Made by a program: the position numbers and the translations under genes. From positions 3,224,001 to 3,288,000 of the forward strand of contig NZ_CP032616.1 in assembly GCF_003626975.1 (NCBI RefSeq): a stretch of 64,000 nt of DNA, written 5' to 3'. The stretch comes from Pseudomonas sp. DY-1 (GTDB lineage Bacteria; Pseudomonadota; Gammaproteobacteria; Pseudomonadales; Pseudomonadaceae). Below the pieces are notes generated by a model, which searched no databases, was not told the DNA's origin, and saw nothing but the letters and a program-made list of their open reading frames with translations. Numbering within the stretch: the stretch's first letter is position 1; every line of letters starts with the position of its first letter. Shown piece after piece: positions 1 through 9,957 of this stretch.

Positions 1-101
1 CCAGCCATACCCAGCAGCCCGATGGACAGGATGAGGATAGTGACCAGCACCTCGATAAGGGTCAGGCCGCGCTGCGGGGTCAACCACAATGAAGGATTCA
101 T
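1..101 (-). CDS. pilV: Type IV pilus minor pilin PilV (N-terminal fragment)
   Basis: Only the first 33 codons are inside the window; the gene continues past the left edge. The start ATG is at 99-101. The peptide has a class III prepilin leader ending in Gly, followed by LTLIEVLVTILILSIGLLGM: the Gly^Leu cleavage site, the Glu at mature position 5 and the hydrophobic helix. This is the pattern of the PilV/'type IV pilus modification protein' family, a minor pilin that helps prime pilus assembly in the inner membrane. It starts 5 nt after the pilE stop codon, and its ribosome binding site overlaps that stop, so the two are co-transcribed. Assignment to PilV rather than FimU rests on this short segment. 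Confidence 0.75.
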   Translation of the reverse strand, partial: MNPSLWLTPQRGLTLIEVLVTILILSIGLLGMA

Positions 102-106
102 TGCAC

Positions 107-490
107 CTACCACTTGGCCGGAGGGTTCTTGACCCCCTCATTATTGAGGGTCAAGTTTCCATCACTCGCCTGCGACCCAGCCGCCGTGAAGGTGATGGTG
201 AAGCTGGGGACGGAACCGGAGCCCAGAGTGATGCTATCGGTGTACTTGCCGACCAGGTCGCTCTCAAGGCTATAGCCCAGTTGCTCCTTGGTCGCATACG
301 TACGATTGGCGAGGAAGTACTGCTGCTGGCGATTGGCGATATCCATCATCTGCGCCTGTGCAGCCGCACGATTACCGCGAATCACATACTGCTGGTAACT
401 CGGATAGGCGATTGCTGCAAGGATGCCGACTATCGCAACCGTGATCATGAGTTCTATGAGGGTAAAGCCACGCTGCTTCGTTCTGCCCAC
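107..490 (-). CDS. pilE: Type IV minor pilin PilE
   Basis: Small pilin-like protein of 127 residues. I place the start at a GTG (488-490): a good AAGAAGGTGA ribosome site lies just upstream, and this start leaves the short basic leader (GRTKQRG) expected before the prepilin peptidase site G^FTLIE. The mature N-terminus [20 protein letters not shown] is a textbook pilin helix with Glu5. The following [23 protein letters not shown] and short beta domain fit the PilE minor pilin family, which is assembled by PilD/PilB/PilC at the inner membrane. The open frame extends upstream to 643, but that extension has no ribosome site or leader logic. It is followed directly by pilV. Confidence 0.85.
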   Translation of the reverse strand: MGRTKQRGFTLIELMITVAIVGILAAIAYPSYQQYVIRGNRAAAQAQMMDIANRQQQYFLANRTYATKEQLGYSLESDLVGKYTDSITLGSGSVPSFTITFTAAGSQASDGNLTLNNEGVKNPPAKW

Positions 491-923
491 CGAGTCACCT
501 TCTTGGGTTGACGACCAGAGTAGTGCCTGATTCGACTGCTTAATCCCTGATTCAGCTGAAATCCCTTCAGTTGCCGCCATTGTCCATTCTCCGACTGCTG
601 TCGCAACTTCACCCGATTCTCGTCTCAGTTTCAGTGCGCACAACGGGTATCAGTCACCGACAGTGTAATGCGCGCTTTACACATGCTTTCCTAGGACATC
701 CATACCCACAGCATGCGTCATTCCTTTATGGCGCGAAGTGATCTGCCGCCAATTTCCGGAGTTTTCCCTAATTCACCGTCGACCTGGTGATCTTGAGAAA
801 TCCCTTCAATTCCAGAAGCTTACAGGCCAGGCCTGATTCCGGTCCTTTTGTCGGCGACGGGCGGACAAAGGTCAGGGACGACAGGCCGATATTCCCTGAA
901 TTCTCAAGAAGGGCAAGGATGCC
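491..923. other. Divergent intergenic region between pilE and the FimT/GspH gene
   Basis: This 433-base gap separates two divergent pilin-type genes and must hold both promoters. I looked for sigma-54 (-24/-12) sites and clear -35/-10 pairs and found none I would defend. No convincing open reading frame lies here: the upstream extension of the pilE frame (491-643) lacks a start signal. The base composition is lower in GC than the flanking genes. Confidence 0.5.
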
Positions 924-1439
924 ATGGTCAAAACCCCACACGGATTCACCCTTATCGAAGCATTGATCGTACTGACACTTGTCGCGCTGTCCATCAGCCT
1001 TGGCGTTCCGGCGCTCAGCCAGTTCATCCGGGCGCAGGAATTGACTTCCGCCAATCAGGCACTGATCACAAGCTTTGCCTATGCGCGCCAAGCATCGGTA
1101 ACACGGAGGGTCGCGGTGCTCGTTGATAACCAGGACGGAAACTGGTCTACAGGGTGGCTGATCTACGCCGACCGGAACGACAATGGTCGATGGGACTACG
1201 ACGACCCCGTACTGAAGCAGGTCGGTCCACAGCCGGAAGGGTTGGTCATCAAGGGCAATTCGCCAGTACGACGTTATGTGCGCTACACGCCAATGGGCCG
1301 AACAGCCTTGATAGGCGGCGCCTTCCAAGCCGGCACATTGACGCTTTGCCATGCCAATGGCCAACTGCCGGTCAGGCAGTTGGTACTAAATGCAACAGGC
1401 AGGGTACGCAACGTCAAGAAGAGGCCTGACAAGTGCTGA
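924..1439 (+). CDS. GspH/FimT family pseudopilin
   Basis: A 171-residue pseudopilin. The leader MVKTPHG is followed by the prepilin peptidase site and FTLIEALIVLTLVALSISLG (Glu at mature position 5, hydrophobic helix). The body has the GspH/FimT pattern: a helix with SANQALITSFAYARQASVTRR, then beta strands with 'GWLIYADRNDNGRWD' and a Cys-containing C-terminus. FimT/FimU proteins are minor pilins of the type IV pilus; FimT-type proteins can also bind DNA during uptake. The ATG at 924 is preceded by an AAGGGCAAGG ribosome site. It is transcribed divergently from pilE and converges on ispH, so it stands alone here. FimT and FimU cannot be separated with certainty. Confidence 0.75.
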   Translation: MVKTPHGFTLIEALIVLTLVALSISLGVPALSQFIRAQELTSANQALITSFAYARQASVTRRVAVLVDNQDGNWSTGWLIYADRNDNGRWDYDDPVLKQVGPQPEGLVIKGNSPVRRYVRYTPMGRTALIGGAFQAGTLTLCHANGQLPVRQLVLNATGRVRNVKKRPDKC

Positions 1440-1526
1440 CTCGCGGCTGCCCCGGTCTGCAGCAGTTTCAGCTCCGGATGGGCAAAGACTCTCGCACGCC
1501 TCCGGATTTGGGCGGTATGGGTAGTG

Positions 1527-2474
1527 TCAACCTACGTTGACCACCCGCAATTCCTTCGGCATGGAGAAGGTCACGTTCTCCGGCCTTCCATCCAGCTCTA
1601 CCGCGACCTCCGCGCCCCACTCCCGGAGCTGGTCAATCACTCCTTGCACCAGCACCTCAGGCGCGGAAGCGCCGGCGGTGATGCCGACACGCTGTGCCTT
1701 GTCGAACCATTCGCGTTTGAGGTCCTCGGCGCCGTCGATCAGGTAGGCGGGGGTGTCCATGCGCTCAGCCAGCTCGCGCAAGCGGTTTGAGTTGGAGCTG
1801 TTGGGGCTACCGACCACCAGGACGATGTCGCTCTCGTTGGCCAGTTGCTTGACCGCATCCTGGCGGTTCTGGGTGGCGTAGCAGATGTCGTCCTTGCGCG
1901 GCCCACCGATGCTGGGGAACTTCGCGCGCAACGCGTCGATGACGCGACTGGTGTCATCCATGGACAGGGTGGTCTGGGTTACGAAGGACAATGCTTCCGG
2001 ATTGCGGACCTGCAAGCGCTCCACGTCGGCCTCGTCTTCAACGAGGTAGATTGCGCCGCCATTGCTGGCATCGTACTGCCCCATGGTGCCTTCCACTTCG
2101 GGGTGGCCGGCGTGGCCGATCAGGATGCATTCGCGGCCGTCGCGACTATAGCGCGCGACTTCCATGTGCACTTTGGTCACCAGCGGACAAGTGGCGTCGA
2201 ACACCCTCAGGCCACGGCGGGTGGCTTCCTGGCGCACGGCCTGGGAAACGCCGTGGGCGCTGAAGATGACGATGACGTTGTCCGGCACCTGATCCAGTTC
2301 TTCGACGAAAACCGCCCCCCGGGCGCGCAGGTCCTCGACCACGAACTTGTTGTGCACCACTTCATGGCGCACGTAAATCGGCGGGCCGAAGACTTCCAGG
2401 GCGCGGTTGACGATCTCGATGGCGCGATCGACGCCGGCGCAGAAGCCGCGCGGATTGGCGAGTTTGATTTGCAT
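1527..2474 (-). CDS. ispH: 4-hydroxy-3-methylbut-2-enyl diphosphate reductase IspH (LytB)
   Basis: Last enzyme of the non-mevalonate (MEP) isoprenoid pathway. It reduces HMBPP to isopentenyl and dimethylallyl diphosphate in the cytoplasm using a 4Fe-4S cluster. The protein is 315 residues, the usual length. The three cluster cysteines are visible at Cys12 (NPRGFCAG), Cys96 ([11 protein letters not shown]) and Cys198 ([11 protein letters not shown]), and the TQTT substrate motif is present near residue 166. It is the last gene of the tight ileS-lspA-fkpB-ispH cluster, starting 28 bases after fkpB, a conserved order in Pseudomonas. Confidence 0.97.
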   Translation of the reverse strand: MQIKLANPRGFCAGVDRAIEIVNRALEVFGPPIYVRHEVVHNKFVVEDLRARGAVFVEELDQVPDNVIVIFSAHGVSQAVRQEATRRGLRVFDATCPLVTKVHMEVARYSRDGRECILIGHAGHPEVEGTMGQYDASNGGAIYLVEDEADVERLQVRNPEALSFVTQTTLSMDDTSRVIDALRAKFPSIGGPRKDDICYATQNRQDAVKQLANESDIVLVVGSPNSSNSNRLRELAERMDTPAYLIDGAEDLKREWFDKAQRVGITAGASAPEVLVQGVIDQLREWGAEVAVELDGRPENVTFSMPKELRVVNVG

Positions 2475-2502
2475 GGCAGTTACCTCGTCCGGCCGCAGGA
2501 GA

Positions 2503-2940
2503 TCAGGCCGGCTTGACCGACAGGATCTCTACCTCAAATGCGAGTGGCTTGCCGGCCAATGGGTGATTGAAATCGATGGTCACATGCGTGTCGTCGATCA
2601 GCTTGACCACCCCAGGCAACTCGGCATTGGCCGCGTCATTGAAGATGATCAGCAGGCCTTCGGAAAGCTCCATGTCCTGGAAGTTGCCTCGAGGCATCAC
2701 TTGCACGTTCTGCGGATTAGGTTGACCGAATCCCTGCTCGGGCTCGATGGCCAGGACGCGTTTGTCGCCGCTCTTGAGGCCGAAAAGCACGCTCTCGAAA
2801 CCTGGCAGCAGATTGCCATCGCCCACTTTGAAGGTGGCTGGTTTCTTCTCGAAGGTGCTGTCCACCACGTCGCCGTTATCCAGCTTGATGGCGAAATGCA
2901 GGGTGACTTCCATGTCCGGCCCTATGCGATGTTCAGTCAT
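2503..2940 (-). CDS. fkpB: FKBP-type peptidyl-prolyl cis-trans isomerase (FkpB/SlpA)
   Basis: A 145-residue SlyD/SlpA-like prolyl isomerase. The FKBP half-domains are evident: '[19 protein letters not shown]', '[28 protein letters not shown]', the inserted IF chaperone flap, and a C-terminal '[13 protein letters not shown]'. These enzymes speed proline isomerisation and have chaperone activity in the cytosol. The ATG overlaps the end of lspA by 8 nt, so translation is probably coupled. The position between lspA and ispH matches that of fkpB in other proteobacteria. Confidence 0.93.
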   Translation of the reverse strand: MTEHRIGPDMEVTLHFAIKLDNGDVVDSTFEKKPATFKVGDGNLLPGFESVLFGLKSGDKRVLAIEPEQGFGQPNPQNVQVMPRGNFQDMELSEGLLIIFNDAANAELPGVVKLIDDTHVTIDFNHPLAGKPLAFEVEILSVKPA

Positions 2941-3436
2941 GGGCAGGTTCTCCGGACTTCTTCGCTTTGAACATATCCAGCGCCAGCATCACGGCGCCGA
3001 CGGTGATGGCGCTGTCGGCCAGGTTGAACGCCGGGAAGTACCAGCGGTTCTGCCAATGCACCAGGATGAAATCGACCACGTGGCCAAGCACCACGCGGTC
3101 GTAGAGGTTACCGAGGGCGCCGCCAAGGACCAGGGCCAGCGCGACAGCCAGCCAGGTTTCCTCGGGTTTCAGGCGCTTCAACCAGACCACCAGCACACCG
3201 CTGACCACCAGTGCGATCACGGCGAACAGCCAGCGCTGCCAGCCGGAGCTGTCGGCGAGGAAACTGAAGGCCGCACCAGTGTTGTAGGCCAGAGTCCAGC
3301 TGAAGTAGTCCGGAATGACCACGATCTGCTGGTAGAGGTTGAGTTCGGTTTCGAAGAACCATTTGCTCGCCTGGTCCAGCACGAATACCAGGGCAGTCAG
3401 CCAGAGCCAGCCGAGTCGGCCGTATGCCTTAGGCAT
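2933..3436 (-). CDS. lspA: Lipoprotein signal peptidase LspA
   Basis: Signal peptidase II, the inner membrane aspartyl protease that removes the signal peptide from diacylglyceryl-prolipoproteins. From the ATG at 3436 the protein is 168 residues with four hydrophobic segments. The catalytic aspartates are Asp122 (GHVVDFI) and Asp141 (FNLADSAI), with the conserved NLYDR motif before them. I prefer this start to the upstream one at 3460 because it gives MPKAYGRL, like known Pseudomonas LspA, and its ATG overlaps the ileS stop region by 8 nt, typical of coupling. The 3' end overlaps fkpB. Confidence 0.96.
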   Translation of the reverse strand: MPKAYGRLGWLWLTALVFVLDQASKWFFETELNLYQQIVVIPDYFSWTLAYNTGAAFSFLADSSGWQRWLFAVIALVVSGVLVVWLKRLKPEETWLAVALALVLGGALGNLYDRVVLGHVVDFILVHWQNRWYFPAFNLADSAITVGAVMLALDMFKAKKSGEPAHD

Positions 3437-6263
3437 AGTGACGAACCTCGCCGGCTCCATCGATATTCTCGACGCAACGACCGCACAGATCCGGATGCTT
3501 CACGAACTGGCCGACATCGGCTCGGTGGTGCCAGCAACGACCGCACTTGGTGTGGGCTGACTTGTGGATCTTCAGCTTGAGACCGGCAACTTCGGTCTCC
3601 ACGGCATCGGCCGGCGCGCTGGCCAGGGGCTGGACGTCAGCAGCCGAGGTTATCAGCACGAAGCGCAGTTCATTGCCCAGCTTGGCCAGGCTCGCCACCA
3701 GGGCGTCCTCGGCGAACAGGGTGACTTCGGCCTGCAGGTTGCCGCCAATCGCCTTGTTGCTACGCAGGTTTTCCAGCTCCTTGTTGACCGAGGCCTTGAC
3801 GGCCATGACCTGCTCCCAGAACTCGCGGTCCAGCTCAGTGCCTTCGGGCAGTTCGGACAGGCCCTGGTACCAGGTATTGAGCATGACGGACTCGTTACGC
3901 TCGCCCGGCAGGAACTGCCAGATTTCCTCGGCGGTGAAGGCCAGGATCGGCGCAATCCAGCGCACGAGCGCCTCGGCGATGTGGAACAGCGCAGTCTGGC
4001 AGGAGCGGCGCGGTATGCTGTCAGAGGCTGTGGTGTACTGACGGTCCTTGATGATGTCGAGGTAGAAGCCGCCCAGCTCTTGCACGCAGAAGTTGTGCAC
4101 TTTCGAGTAGACGTTCCAGAAACGGTACTCGCCGTAGGCTTCTTCCAGTTCGCGCTGCAGAAGCAGGGCGCGGTCCACGGCCCAGCGGTCGAGGGCCAGC
4201 ATGTCTTTGGCAGGCAGCAGGTCCTTGACCGGGTCGAAGCCGTTCAGGTTGGCCAGCAGGAAGCGCGCGGTGTTACGGATGCGGCGATAAGCATCGGCGC
4301 TGCGCTGGAGGATCTGCTGGGAAACGGCCATCTCGCCGGAATAGTCGGTGGCCGATACCCACAGGCGCAGGATGTCGGCACCCAGGCTGTCGGTAACCTG
4401 CTGCGGGGCGATGACGTTGCCGAGGGATTTGGACATCTTGCGGCCGCTCTCGTCCACGGTGAAGCCGTGGGTCAGAAGCTGGCGGTAAGGGGCATGGCCG
4501 TCGATGGCGCAGCCGGTCAGCAAGGACGAGTGGAACCAGCCACGGTGCTGGTCGGAACCTTCCAGGTAGAGGTCGGCAGCCGGGCCGCTGGCGTGGCCCA
4601 GTTCGGCGTGGGATCCGCGCAGGACGTGCCAGTGCGTGGTACCCGAGTCGAACCAGACGTCCAGGGTGTCGCTGATCTTGTCGTACTGGCCAGCCTCGTC
4701 ACCGAGCAGCTCGGCAGCGTCCAGCTTGAACCAGGCTTCGATACCTTCCTGCTCGACGCGTTGAGCAACCTGCTCCATCAGCTCGACGGTGCGCGGATGC
4801 AGGTCGCCGGTGGCCTTGTGCAGGAAGAACGGGATCGGCACGCCCCAGTTGCGCTGACGGGAGATGCACCAGTCCGGACGGCCGGCGATCATGCCGTGCA
4901 GGCGGGCCTGCCCCCAGCCGGGGACGAACTCGGTCTGCTCGATGGCGGTCAGCGCACGCTCGCGCAGAGTCGCGCCCTGCTCCGGCTGCTTGTCCATGCC
5001 GACGAACCACTGTGCAGTGGCGCGGTAGATCAGCGGGGTCTTGTGGCGCCAGCAGTGCATGTAGCTGTGGCTGATGGATTCGTGCTTGAGCAACGCACCC
5101 ACTTCTTCCAGTTTGGCGACGATAGCCGGATTGGCTTTCCAGATGAACTGGCCGCCGAAGAACGGCAGGTCCTGGACGTAGACGCCATTGCTCTGTACAG
5201 GGCTGAGAATGTCATCGTTGCTCATGCCGTACTGCTTGCAGGTACGGAAGTCATCCTCACCGTAGGCCGGCGCGGAATGAACGATGCCAGTGCCGGCACC
5301 CAGCTCGACGTATTCGGCCAGGTATACGGGGGACAGGCGCTCGTAGAACGGATGACGGAAACGGACCTGGTCCAGCGACTCGCCCTTGGTGGTGGCGATG
5401 ACCTGACCTTCCAGGCCGTAGCGCTGCAGGCAGGATTCAACCAGTTCTTCGGCCAGCACCAGCAGGCGCGCGCCGGTATCGACCAGCGCGTAGTCGAACT
5501 CGGGGTGGACGTTCAGCGCCTGGTTGGCCGGAATGGTCCAGGGGGTGGTGGTCCAGATGACGATGGCAGCAGGCTTGGCGAGGCTGGACAGGCCAAAGGC
5601 GGCGGCCAGCTTATCGGCATCTTCGATGGGGAAGGCGACGTCGATCGCATCGGACTTCTTGTCGGCATACTCGACTTCCGCCTCGGCCAATGCCGAGCCG
5701 CAGTCGAAGCACCAGTTCACCGGTTTCAGGCCCTTGAACACGAAGCCCTGCTTGACCATTTCAGCCAGCGCGCGGATTTCGCCCGCCTCGTTGCTGAAAG
5801 CCATGGTCTTGTAGGGATTGCTCCAGTCGCCCAGCACGCCGAGGCGGATGAAGTCGGCCTTTTGGCCTTCGATCTGCTCGGCGGCGTAGGTACGGCACAA
5901 CTCACGGGTCTTGTCCGCGGCCATGTTCTTGCCGTGGGTGGTTTCGACCTTGTGCTCGATGGGCAGACCGTGGCAGTCCCAGCCCGGGACATAAGGGGCG
6001 TCATAGCCCGCCAGGGTCTTGGAGCGGACGATGATGTCCTTGAGGATCTTGTTGACCGCGTGACCGATGTGAATGCTGCCGTTGGCGTAAGGCGGGCCAT
6101 CGTGCAGGACGAACCTCGGGCGACCTTCGCCGATCTGCCGCAGCTTTCCGTACAGGTCGATGCTGTTCCAGCGCTGCAGCAGTTCCGGTTCGCGCTGGGG
6201 CAGACCGGCCTTCATCGGGAATGCCGTCTCTGGCAGGTTCAGGGTCGCTTTGTAATCGGTCAT
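3429..6263 (-). CDS. ileS: Isoleucyl-tRNA synthetase IleS
   Basis: Class I aminoacyl-tRNA synthetase of 944 residues that charges tRNA-Ile and edits misactivated valine. Visible features in order: the HIGH signature ([16 protein letters not shown], about residue 65), the long CP1 editing insertion (including '[19 protein letters not shown]'), the KMSKS loop ([10 protein letters not shown], about residue 605), the anticodon-binding helical domain, and a C-terminal zinc finger with CGRCWHH and CGRC. The cytosolic enzyme is full length. It begins 15 nt after ribF and overlaps lspA, forming a ribF-ileS-lspA-fkpB-ispH transcription unit. Confidence 0.98.
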   Translation of the reverse strand: MTDYKATLNLPETAFPMKAGLPQREPELLQRWNSIDLYGKLRQIGEGRPRFVLHDGPPYANGSIHIGHAVNKILKDIIVRSKTLAGYDAPYVPGWDCHGLPIEHKVETTHGKNMAADKTRELCRTYAAEQIEGQKADFIRLGVLGDWSNPYKTMAFSNEAGEIRALAEMVKQGFVFKGLKPVNWCFDCGSALAEAEVEYADKKSDAIDVAFPIEDADKLAAAFGLSSLAKPAAIVIWTTTPWTIPANQALNVHPEFDYALVDTGARLLVLAEELVESCLQRYGLEGQVIATTKGESLDQVRFRHPFYERLSPVYLAEYVELGAGTGIVHSAPAYGEDDFRTCKQYGMSNDDILSPVQSNGVYVQDLPFFGGQFIWKANPAIVAKLEEVGALLKHESISHSYMHCWRHKTPLIYRATAQWFVGMDKQPEQGATLRERALTAIEQTEFVPGWGQARLHGMIAGRPDWCISRQRNWGVPIPFFLHKATGDLHPRTVELMEQVAQRVEQEGIEAWFKLDAAELLGDEAGQYDKISDTLDVWFDSGTTHWHVLRGSHAELGHASGPAADLYLEGSDQHRGWFHSSLLTGCAIDGHAPYRQLLTHGFTVDESGRKMSKSLGNVIAPQQVTDSLGADILRLWVSATDYSGEMAVSQQILQRSADAYRRIRNTARFLLANLNGFDPVKDLLPAKDMLALDRWAVDRALLLQRELEEAYGEYRFWNVYSKVHNFCVQELGGFYLDIIKDRQYTTASDSIPRRSCQTALFHIAEALVRWIAPILAFTAEEIWQFLPGERNESVMLNTWYQGLSELPEGTELDREFWEQVMAVKASVNKELENLRSNKAIGGNLQAEVTLFAEDALVASLAKLGNELRFVLITSAADVQPLASAPADAVETEVAGLKLKIHKSAHTKCGRCWHHRADVGQFVKHPDLCGRCVENIDGAGEVRHYA

Positions 6264-6278
6264 TTCAGTCCAGGCTCT

Positions 6279-7217
6279 TCAATTTGATTGAGTACCCTGC
6301 CAATAGGCACGGGCGGCAGCGACATCCGCATCGATCGCCGACTTCAACGCCTCCAGGGAGGCAAAACGCTGCTCATCACGCAGCTTGTGGTGGAAGGTCA
6401 CGCTGATCCGCCGGTCGTAGAGGTCGGCGGAATAGTCCAGCAGATGGACCTCCAGGTGGGCGCGTCCGTCGCCCTTCACGCTGGGGCGCACGCCGATGTT
6501 CGCAACGCCAGGCAGTTGCCTGCCTTCCAGCTCCACACTGACCAGGTACACACCATTGAGCGGGACGCGGCGGCGCTTGAGCTGCACATTGGCAGTCGGG
6601 GTACCCAGCTGGCGGCCGAGCTTCTGCCCGTGCAGCACACGGCCGGTAATGGTGAATGGACGCCCCAGCAGCCGCTCGGCAAGCACGAAGTCGCCCTCGG
6701 CCAAGGCTTGGCGCACGCGGGTGCTGCTGACCCGCAAGTCGTCCAGCTCAACAGTTGCAGCGGCTTCGACACTGAAACCTTCCGCTTCGCCGGCTTGCAG
6801 CAGGAAATCGAAATCACCGGCGCGGTCGCAGCCGAAACGGAAATCGTCGCCGATCTCCAAGTGCTTGGCGCCCAGCCCCTCGACGAGTACTGCATGCACG
6901 AATTCGGCGGCACTGAGCTCACGCAGGCGGTGGTTGAACGCCAGGCAGAGCACCCGATCCACCCCTTCACGAGCAAGCAGCTCGAGCTTGTCACGCAATC
7001 GTGTGAGGCGGACAGGAGCAGTGTCAGGGCCGAAGTATTCGCGTGGCTGCGGCTCGAAAATCACCACGCAAGTGGGTAAACCCAGCTCAGCCGCACGCTC
7101 GCGCAACCGCTTGAGAATGGCCTGATGGCCGCGGTGCACGCCGTCGAAATTGCCGATGGTGGCGACACAGCCCCGATGATGGGGCCGCAGGTTGTGTAAA
7201 CCTCGAACCAGCTGCAT
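6279..7217 (-). CDS. ribF: Bifunctional riboflavin kinase/FAD synthetase RibF
   Basis: Converts riboflavin to FMN and then FAD. With the ATG at 7217 the protein is 312 residues, a standard length; the frame is open up to 7256, but the extra 13 codons do not resemble RibF. The N-terminal FAD synthetase domain shows the nucleotidyl-transferase motif 'ATIGNFDGVHRGHQAIL'; the C-terminal riboflavin kinase domain shows 'GRQLGTPTANVQL' and 'GVYLVSVELEG'. No FMN riboswitch is seen upstream. It heads the run into ileS. Confidence 0.96.
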   Translation of the reverse strand: MQLVRGLHNLRPHHRGCVATIGNFDGVHRGHQAILKRLRERAAELGLPTCVVIFEPQPREYFGPDTAPVRLTRLRDKLELLAREGVDRVLCLAFNHRLRELSAAEFVHAVLVEGLGAKHLEIGDDFRFGCDRAGDFDFLLQAGEAEGFSVEAAATVELDDLRVSSTRVRQALAEGDFVLAERLLGRPFTITGRVLHGQKLGRQLGTPTANVQLKRRRVPLNGVYLVSVELEGRQLPGVANIGVRPSVKGDGRAHLEVHLLDYSADLYDRRISVTFHHKLRDEQRFASLEALKSAIDADVAAARAYWQGTQSN

Positions 7218-7327
7218 AGCACAAGTCTTGTTCACAAAGTGGTCGATTATACGCACAGCCGAGGCTGGACAACAGGCGCTACAGGCCCGTCACCGCGACA
7301 AGCGGCGACGAGTCGCAACCCGAAGAG

Positions 7328-8863
7328 TCACACGGCCCGTCGTGCGAAGTCCCGAAGACGGAAGCCCAGCAGTGCCAGCATGCCGAAATAAGTGATCACA
7401 CCCGCACCCACAAGGGCAGCCAGGCGCACCAGGCGCTCGGCCATCCCCCCCTGCTCCCAGGCGGGCAGCAGGTACATCACCCCGAGCAGAACAGCACACA
7501 TTGCCAGCACCGCGAGCAACAGTTTTGCGAGGAACTTCCCCCAGCCCGGCTGCGGCTGGAACAGCTGCTGCTTGCGCAACTGCCAGTAGAGCAATCCGGC
7601 GTTCATGCAGGCGGCGAGACTGATGGCCAGTGCCAGGCCGGCATGTTTCAGGGGGAAGACGAAGGCGAGGTTCATCAACTGGGTCGCCACCAGGGTGAAG
7701 ATGGCGATCTTCACCGGCGTACGGATGTTCTGGCGCGCATAGAAACCGGGTGCCAGAACCTTGACCAGGATGATCCCGAGCAGACCCACGGCATAGGCGA
7801 TCAGCGCGCGCTGGGTCATCAGCGCATCGATGGCGGTGAATTTCCCGTACTGGAACAGCGCCACGGTCAGCGGTTCGGCCAGCAACGCCAAGGCCAGGGT
7901 GCATGGCAATACCAGCAGGAAGCAGAGACGCAGACCCCAGTCGAGCAACTGCGAGTAGGCATGGCGGTCGTCGCTGGCGTACGTCTTGGCCAGGGAAGGC
8001 AGCAGGATCGTCCCCAAAGCCACGCCAAGCACGCCTGACGGCAGCTCCATCAGACGGTCCGCGTAGTACATCCACGACACCGACCCCGCCGCCAGGAACG
8101 AGGCGAAGATGGTGTTGATGATCAGCGAGATCTGTCCTACGGAAACCCCGAAGATCGCCGGCCCCATCTGTTTGAGTACGCGCCAGACGCCGGTATCTCG
8201 CAGATTCAGGCGCGGCAACACGAGCATACCGATGCGCTTGAGCGCCGGCAGCTGGTAGAGCAGTTGTGCCAGGCCGCCTACGAGCGTCGCCCAGCCAAGA
8301 GCCATGATCGGCGGGTCGAAATAGGGAGTCAGGAACAGCGCGAAGACAATCATGCTGACGTTCAACAGGGTCGGCACGAAAGCCGGAACCGCATACCGGT
8401 TCCAGGTGTTGAGGATGGCCCCCGCCAGGGAAGACAACGAAATCAGGAAAATGTACGGAAAGGTCACCCGCAGCAGATCGGTGGTCAGCGCGAACTTCTC
8501 GGGGGTGTCGGCGAAGCCCGGCGCGGTCACCCAGATCACCCACGGCGCCGCGAGTATGCCCAGCAGGGTCACCAGCGCCAGCACCAGCGTCAGCAGACCG
8601 GAGATGTAGGCGATGAACGTACGGGTCGCCTCCTCGCCCTGCTGGGTCTTGTACTCCGCCAGGATCGGGACGAATGCCTGGGAGAACGCCCCTTCGGCAA
8701 AGATGCGACGCAGCAGGTTGGGCAACTTGAAGGCGACGAAGAACGCGTCAGTGGCCATTCCCGCGCCGAAATAGCGTGCGACGATGGTATCGCGGACGAA
8801 ACCCAGTACGCGGGAAAGCATGGTGATGGAGCTGACGGCCGCCAGCGACTTGAGCAGGTTCAT
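7328..8863 (-). CDS. murJ: Lipid II flippase MurJ (MviN)
   Basis: Inner membrane MOP-superfamily flippase, 511 residues with about 14 hydrophobic segments, that moves lipid II from the cytoplasmic to the periplasmic face for peptidoglycan synthesis. The N-terminus '[33 protein letters not shown]' with the RVLGFVRD motif is diagnostic. It lies about 110 bases upstream of ribF on the same strand and is divergent from rpsT, as in other pseudomonads. Confidence 0.96.
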   Translation of the reverse strand: MNLLKSLAAVSSITMLSRVLGFVRDTIVARYFGAGMATDAFFVAFKLPNLLRRIFAEGAFSQAFVPILAEYKTQQGEEATRTFIAYISGLLTLVLALVTLLGILAAPWVIWVTAPGFADTPEKFALTTDLLRVTFPYIFLISLSSLAGAILNTWNRYAVPAFVPTLLNVSMIVFALFLTPYFDPPIMALGWATLVGGLAQLLYQLPALKRIGMLVLPRLNLRDTGVWRVLKQMGPAIFGVSVGQISLIINTIFASFLAAGSVSWMYYADRLMELPSGVLGVALGTILLPSLAKTYASDDRHAYSQLLDWGLRLCFLLVLPCTLALALLAEPLTVALFQYGKFTAIDALMTQRALIAYAVGLLGIILVKVLAPGFYARQNIRTPVKIAIFTLVATQLMNLAFVFPLKHAGLALAISLAACMNAGLLYWQLRKQQLFQPQPGWGKFLAKLLLAVLAMCAVLLGVMYLLPAWEQGGMAERLVRLAALVGAGVITYFGMLALLGFRLRDFARRAV

Positions 8864-9004
8864 TCAGGGGTCCGGACAGGTGTTGCACAGCCCTTAGGCA
8901 GTGCTGCCAGGGGACGGTCAAGGCTGCCGAGTGTAGAGTCCGTGCGGGATAAAAGCATCCAGCAAGAAAAGCTGACGCTCGTCGCCCGACCTGCCTGATC
9001 GCCC

Positions 9005-9034
9005 TTGACAAGGCCAGATCACGTCGGCATGATT
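9005..9034 (+). promoter_or_regulatory. Sigma-70-type promoter of rpsT
   Basis: A perfect -35 TTGACA (9005-9010) is followed after 17 bases by CATGAT (9028-9033), a 4/6 match to the -10 box. The predicted transcript would start near 9040, leaving a leader of about 40 nt before the rpsT GTG. This is a sequence match only. Confidence 0.6.
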
Positions 9035-9080
9035 CGCGGCCTTAATTTGATTCAATTCCCCAGTTTCGAGGAGCTTGACG

Positions 9081-9356
9081 GTGGCCAACACACCTTCTGC
9101 CAAAAAACGCGCCAAACAGGCTGAGAAGCGTCGTAGCCATAACGCCAGCCTGCGCTCCATGGTTCGTACCTACATCAAGAACGTGGTCAAGGCTATCGAC
9201 GCCAAAGACCTGCCCAAGGCACAAGCCGCTTTCACCGCTGCTGTACCGGTGATCGACCGCATGGCCGACAAAGGCATCATCCACAAGAACAAAGCTGCTC
9301 GTCACAAGAGCCGCCTGAACGCCCACATCAAGGCGCTCGGTCAAGCTGCTGCCTAA
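9081..9356 (+). CDS. rpsT: 30S ribosomal protein S20
   Basis: A 91-residue basic protein that binds 16S rRNA early in 30S assembly. The sequence [17 protein letters not shown]...[15 protein letters not shown]...[15 protein letters not shown] is S20 throughout. The start is a GTG at 9081, 7 nt after GAGGAG; a TTG two codons earlier (9075) is less likely because mature S20 begins A-N. An unusual start codon is common for rpsT. It is monocistronic: promoter at 9005 and a strong terminator after the gene. Confidence 0.97.
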   Translation: MANTPSAKKRAKQAEKRRSHNASLRSMVRTYIKNVVKAIDAKDLPKAQAAFTAAVPVIDRMADKGIIHKNKAARHKSRLNAHIKALGQAAA

Positions 9357-9371
9357 GCTTGAGTTCTTGCG

Positions 9372-9398
9372 AAAAACCGGCCTTCTGGCCGGTTTTTT
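9372..9398 (+). terminator. Rho-independent terminator of rpsT
   Basis: AAAAACCGGCC, a TTCT loop, then GGCCGGTTTTTT: a GC-rich stem and T tract 15 bases after the rpsT stop codon. Confidence 0.9.
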
Positions 9399-9435
9399 AT
9401 TGCCTGCATTTTATGCAACAGGATCTGCATCCATG

Positions 9436-9464
9436 AAAAAGCCCGGAGATTCCGGGCTTTTCTT
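9436..9464. terminator. Bidirectional terminator between rpsT and creA
   Basis: Stem GCCCGGA / TCCGGGC with a GAT loop, A tract on the left and T tract on the right, so it can work in both directions. It probably ends the creA transcript coming from the minus strand. Confidence 0.75.
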
Positions 9465-9479
9465 CGCTCTGGCATTAAC

Positions 9480-9944
9480 TCAAGGCCGGTTCGGCCATGG
9501 AATGATCGGGATCGCGGTAACGGCATTCTGCGGACTGCCCTCGATTATGCGATCGCTGTAGACCAGATAGACCAGCGTATTGCGCTTGCGATCGAAGAAG
9601 CGCACGACCTGCATGGTCTTGAACACCAGCGATGTGCGTTCCTTGAATACCTCTTCGCCATCCTTGAGCTCGCCATTGAAGCGAATGGGCCCCACCTGAC
9701 GACAGGCAATGGACGCCTCGGCACGATCCTCGGCCAACCCCAGACCACCCTTCACACCGCCAGTCTTGGCTCGCGAAAGGTAGCAGGTCACACCCTCCAC
9801 CTTCGGATCGTCGAATGCCTCGACGGTAATCTTGTCATTCGGCCCCACCCACTTGAACACCGTGGATACCGAACCGATTTCCTCCGCGACAGCCACCAGC
9901 GGCATTGCCAGAAGCGCCACCACCATTCCCTTGATCAGTCGCAT
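9480..9944 (-). CDS. creA: CreA family periplasmic protein
   Basis: A 154-residue protein with a signal peptide ([22 protein letters not shown]). The body is typical of CreA: '[42 protein letters not shown]' and '[14 protein letters not shown]'. The molecular role of CreA is not established; in E. coli the gene sits next to creBCD. Here it lies 13 bases downstream of proB on the same strand and is followed by a terminator, so it probably ends the obg-proB-creA unit. Confidence 0.9.
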   Translation of the reverse strand: MRLIKGMVVALLAMPLVAVAEEIGSVSTVFKWVGPNDKITVEAFDDPKVEGVTCYLSRAKTGGVKGGLGLAEDRAEASIACRQVGPIRFNGELKDGEEVFKERTSLVFKTMQVVRFFDRKRNTLVYLVYSDRIIEGSPQNAVTAIPIIPWPNRP

Positions 9945-9957
9945 CTACCCCTCCAAC

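Noticed and set aside
3564..6287. A 907-codon open frame antisense to ileS
   Set aside because: Arises from high-GC codon bias opposite a confirmed IleS; the product has no recognisable domain and no ribosome site.
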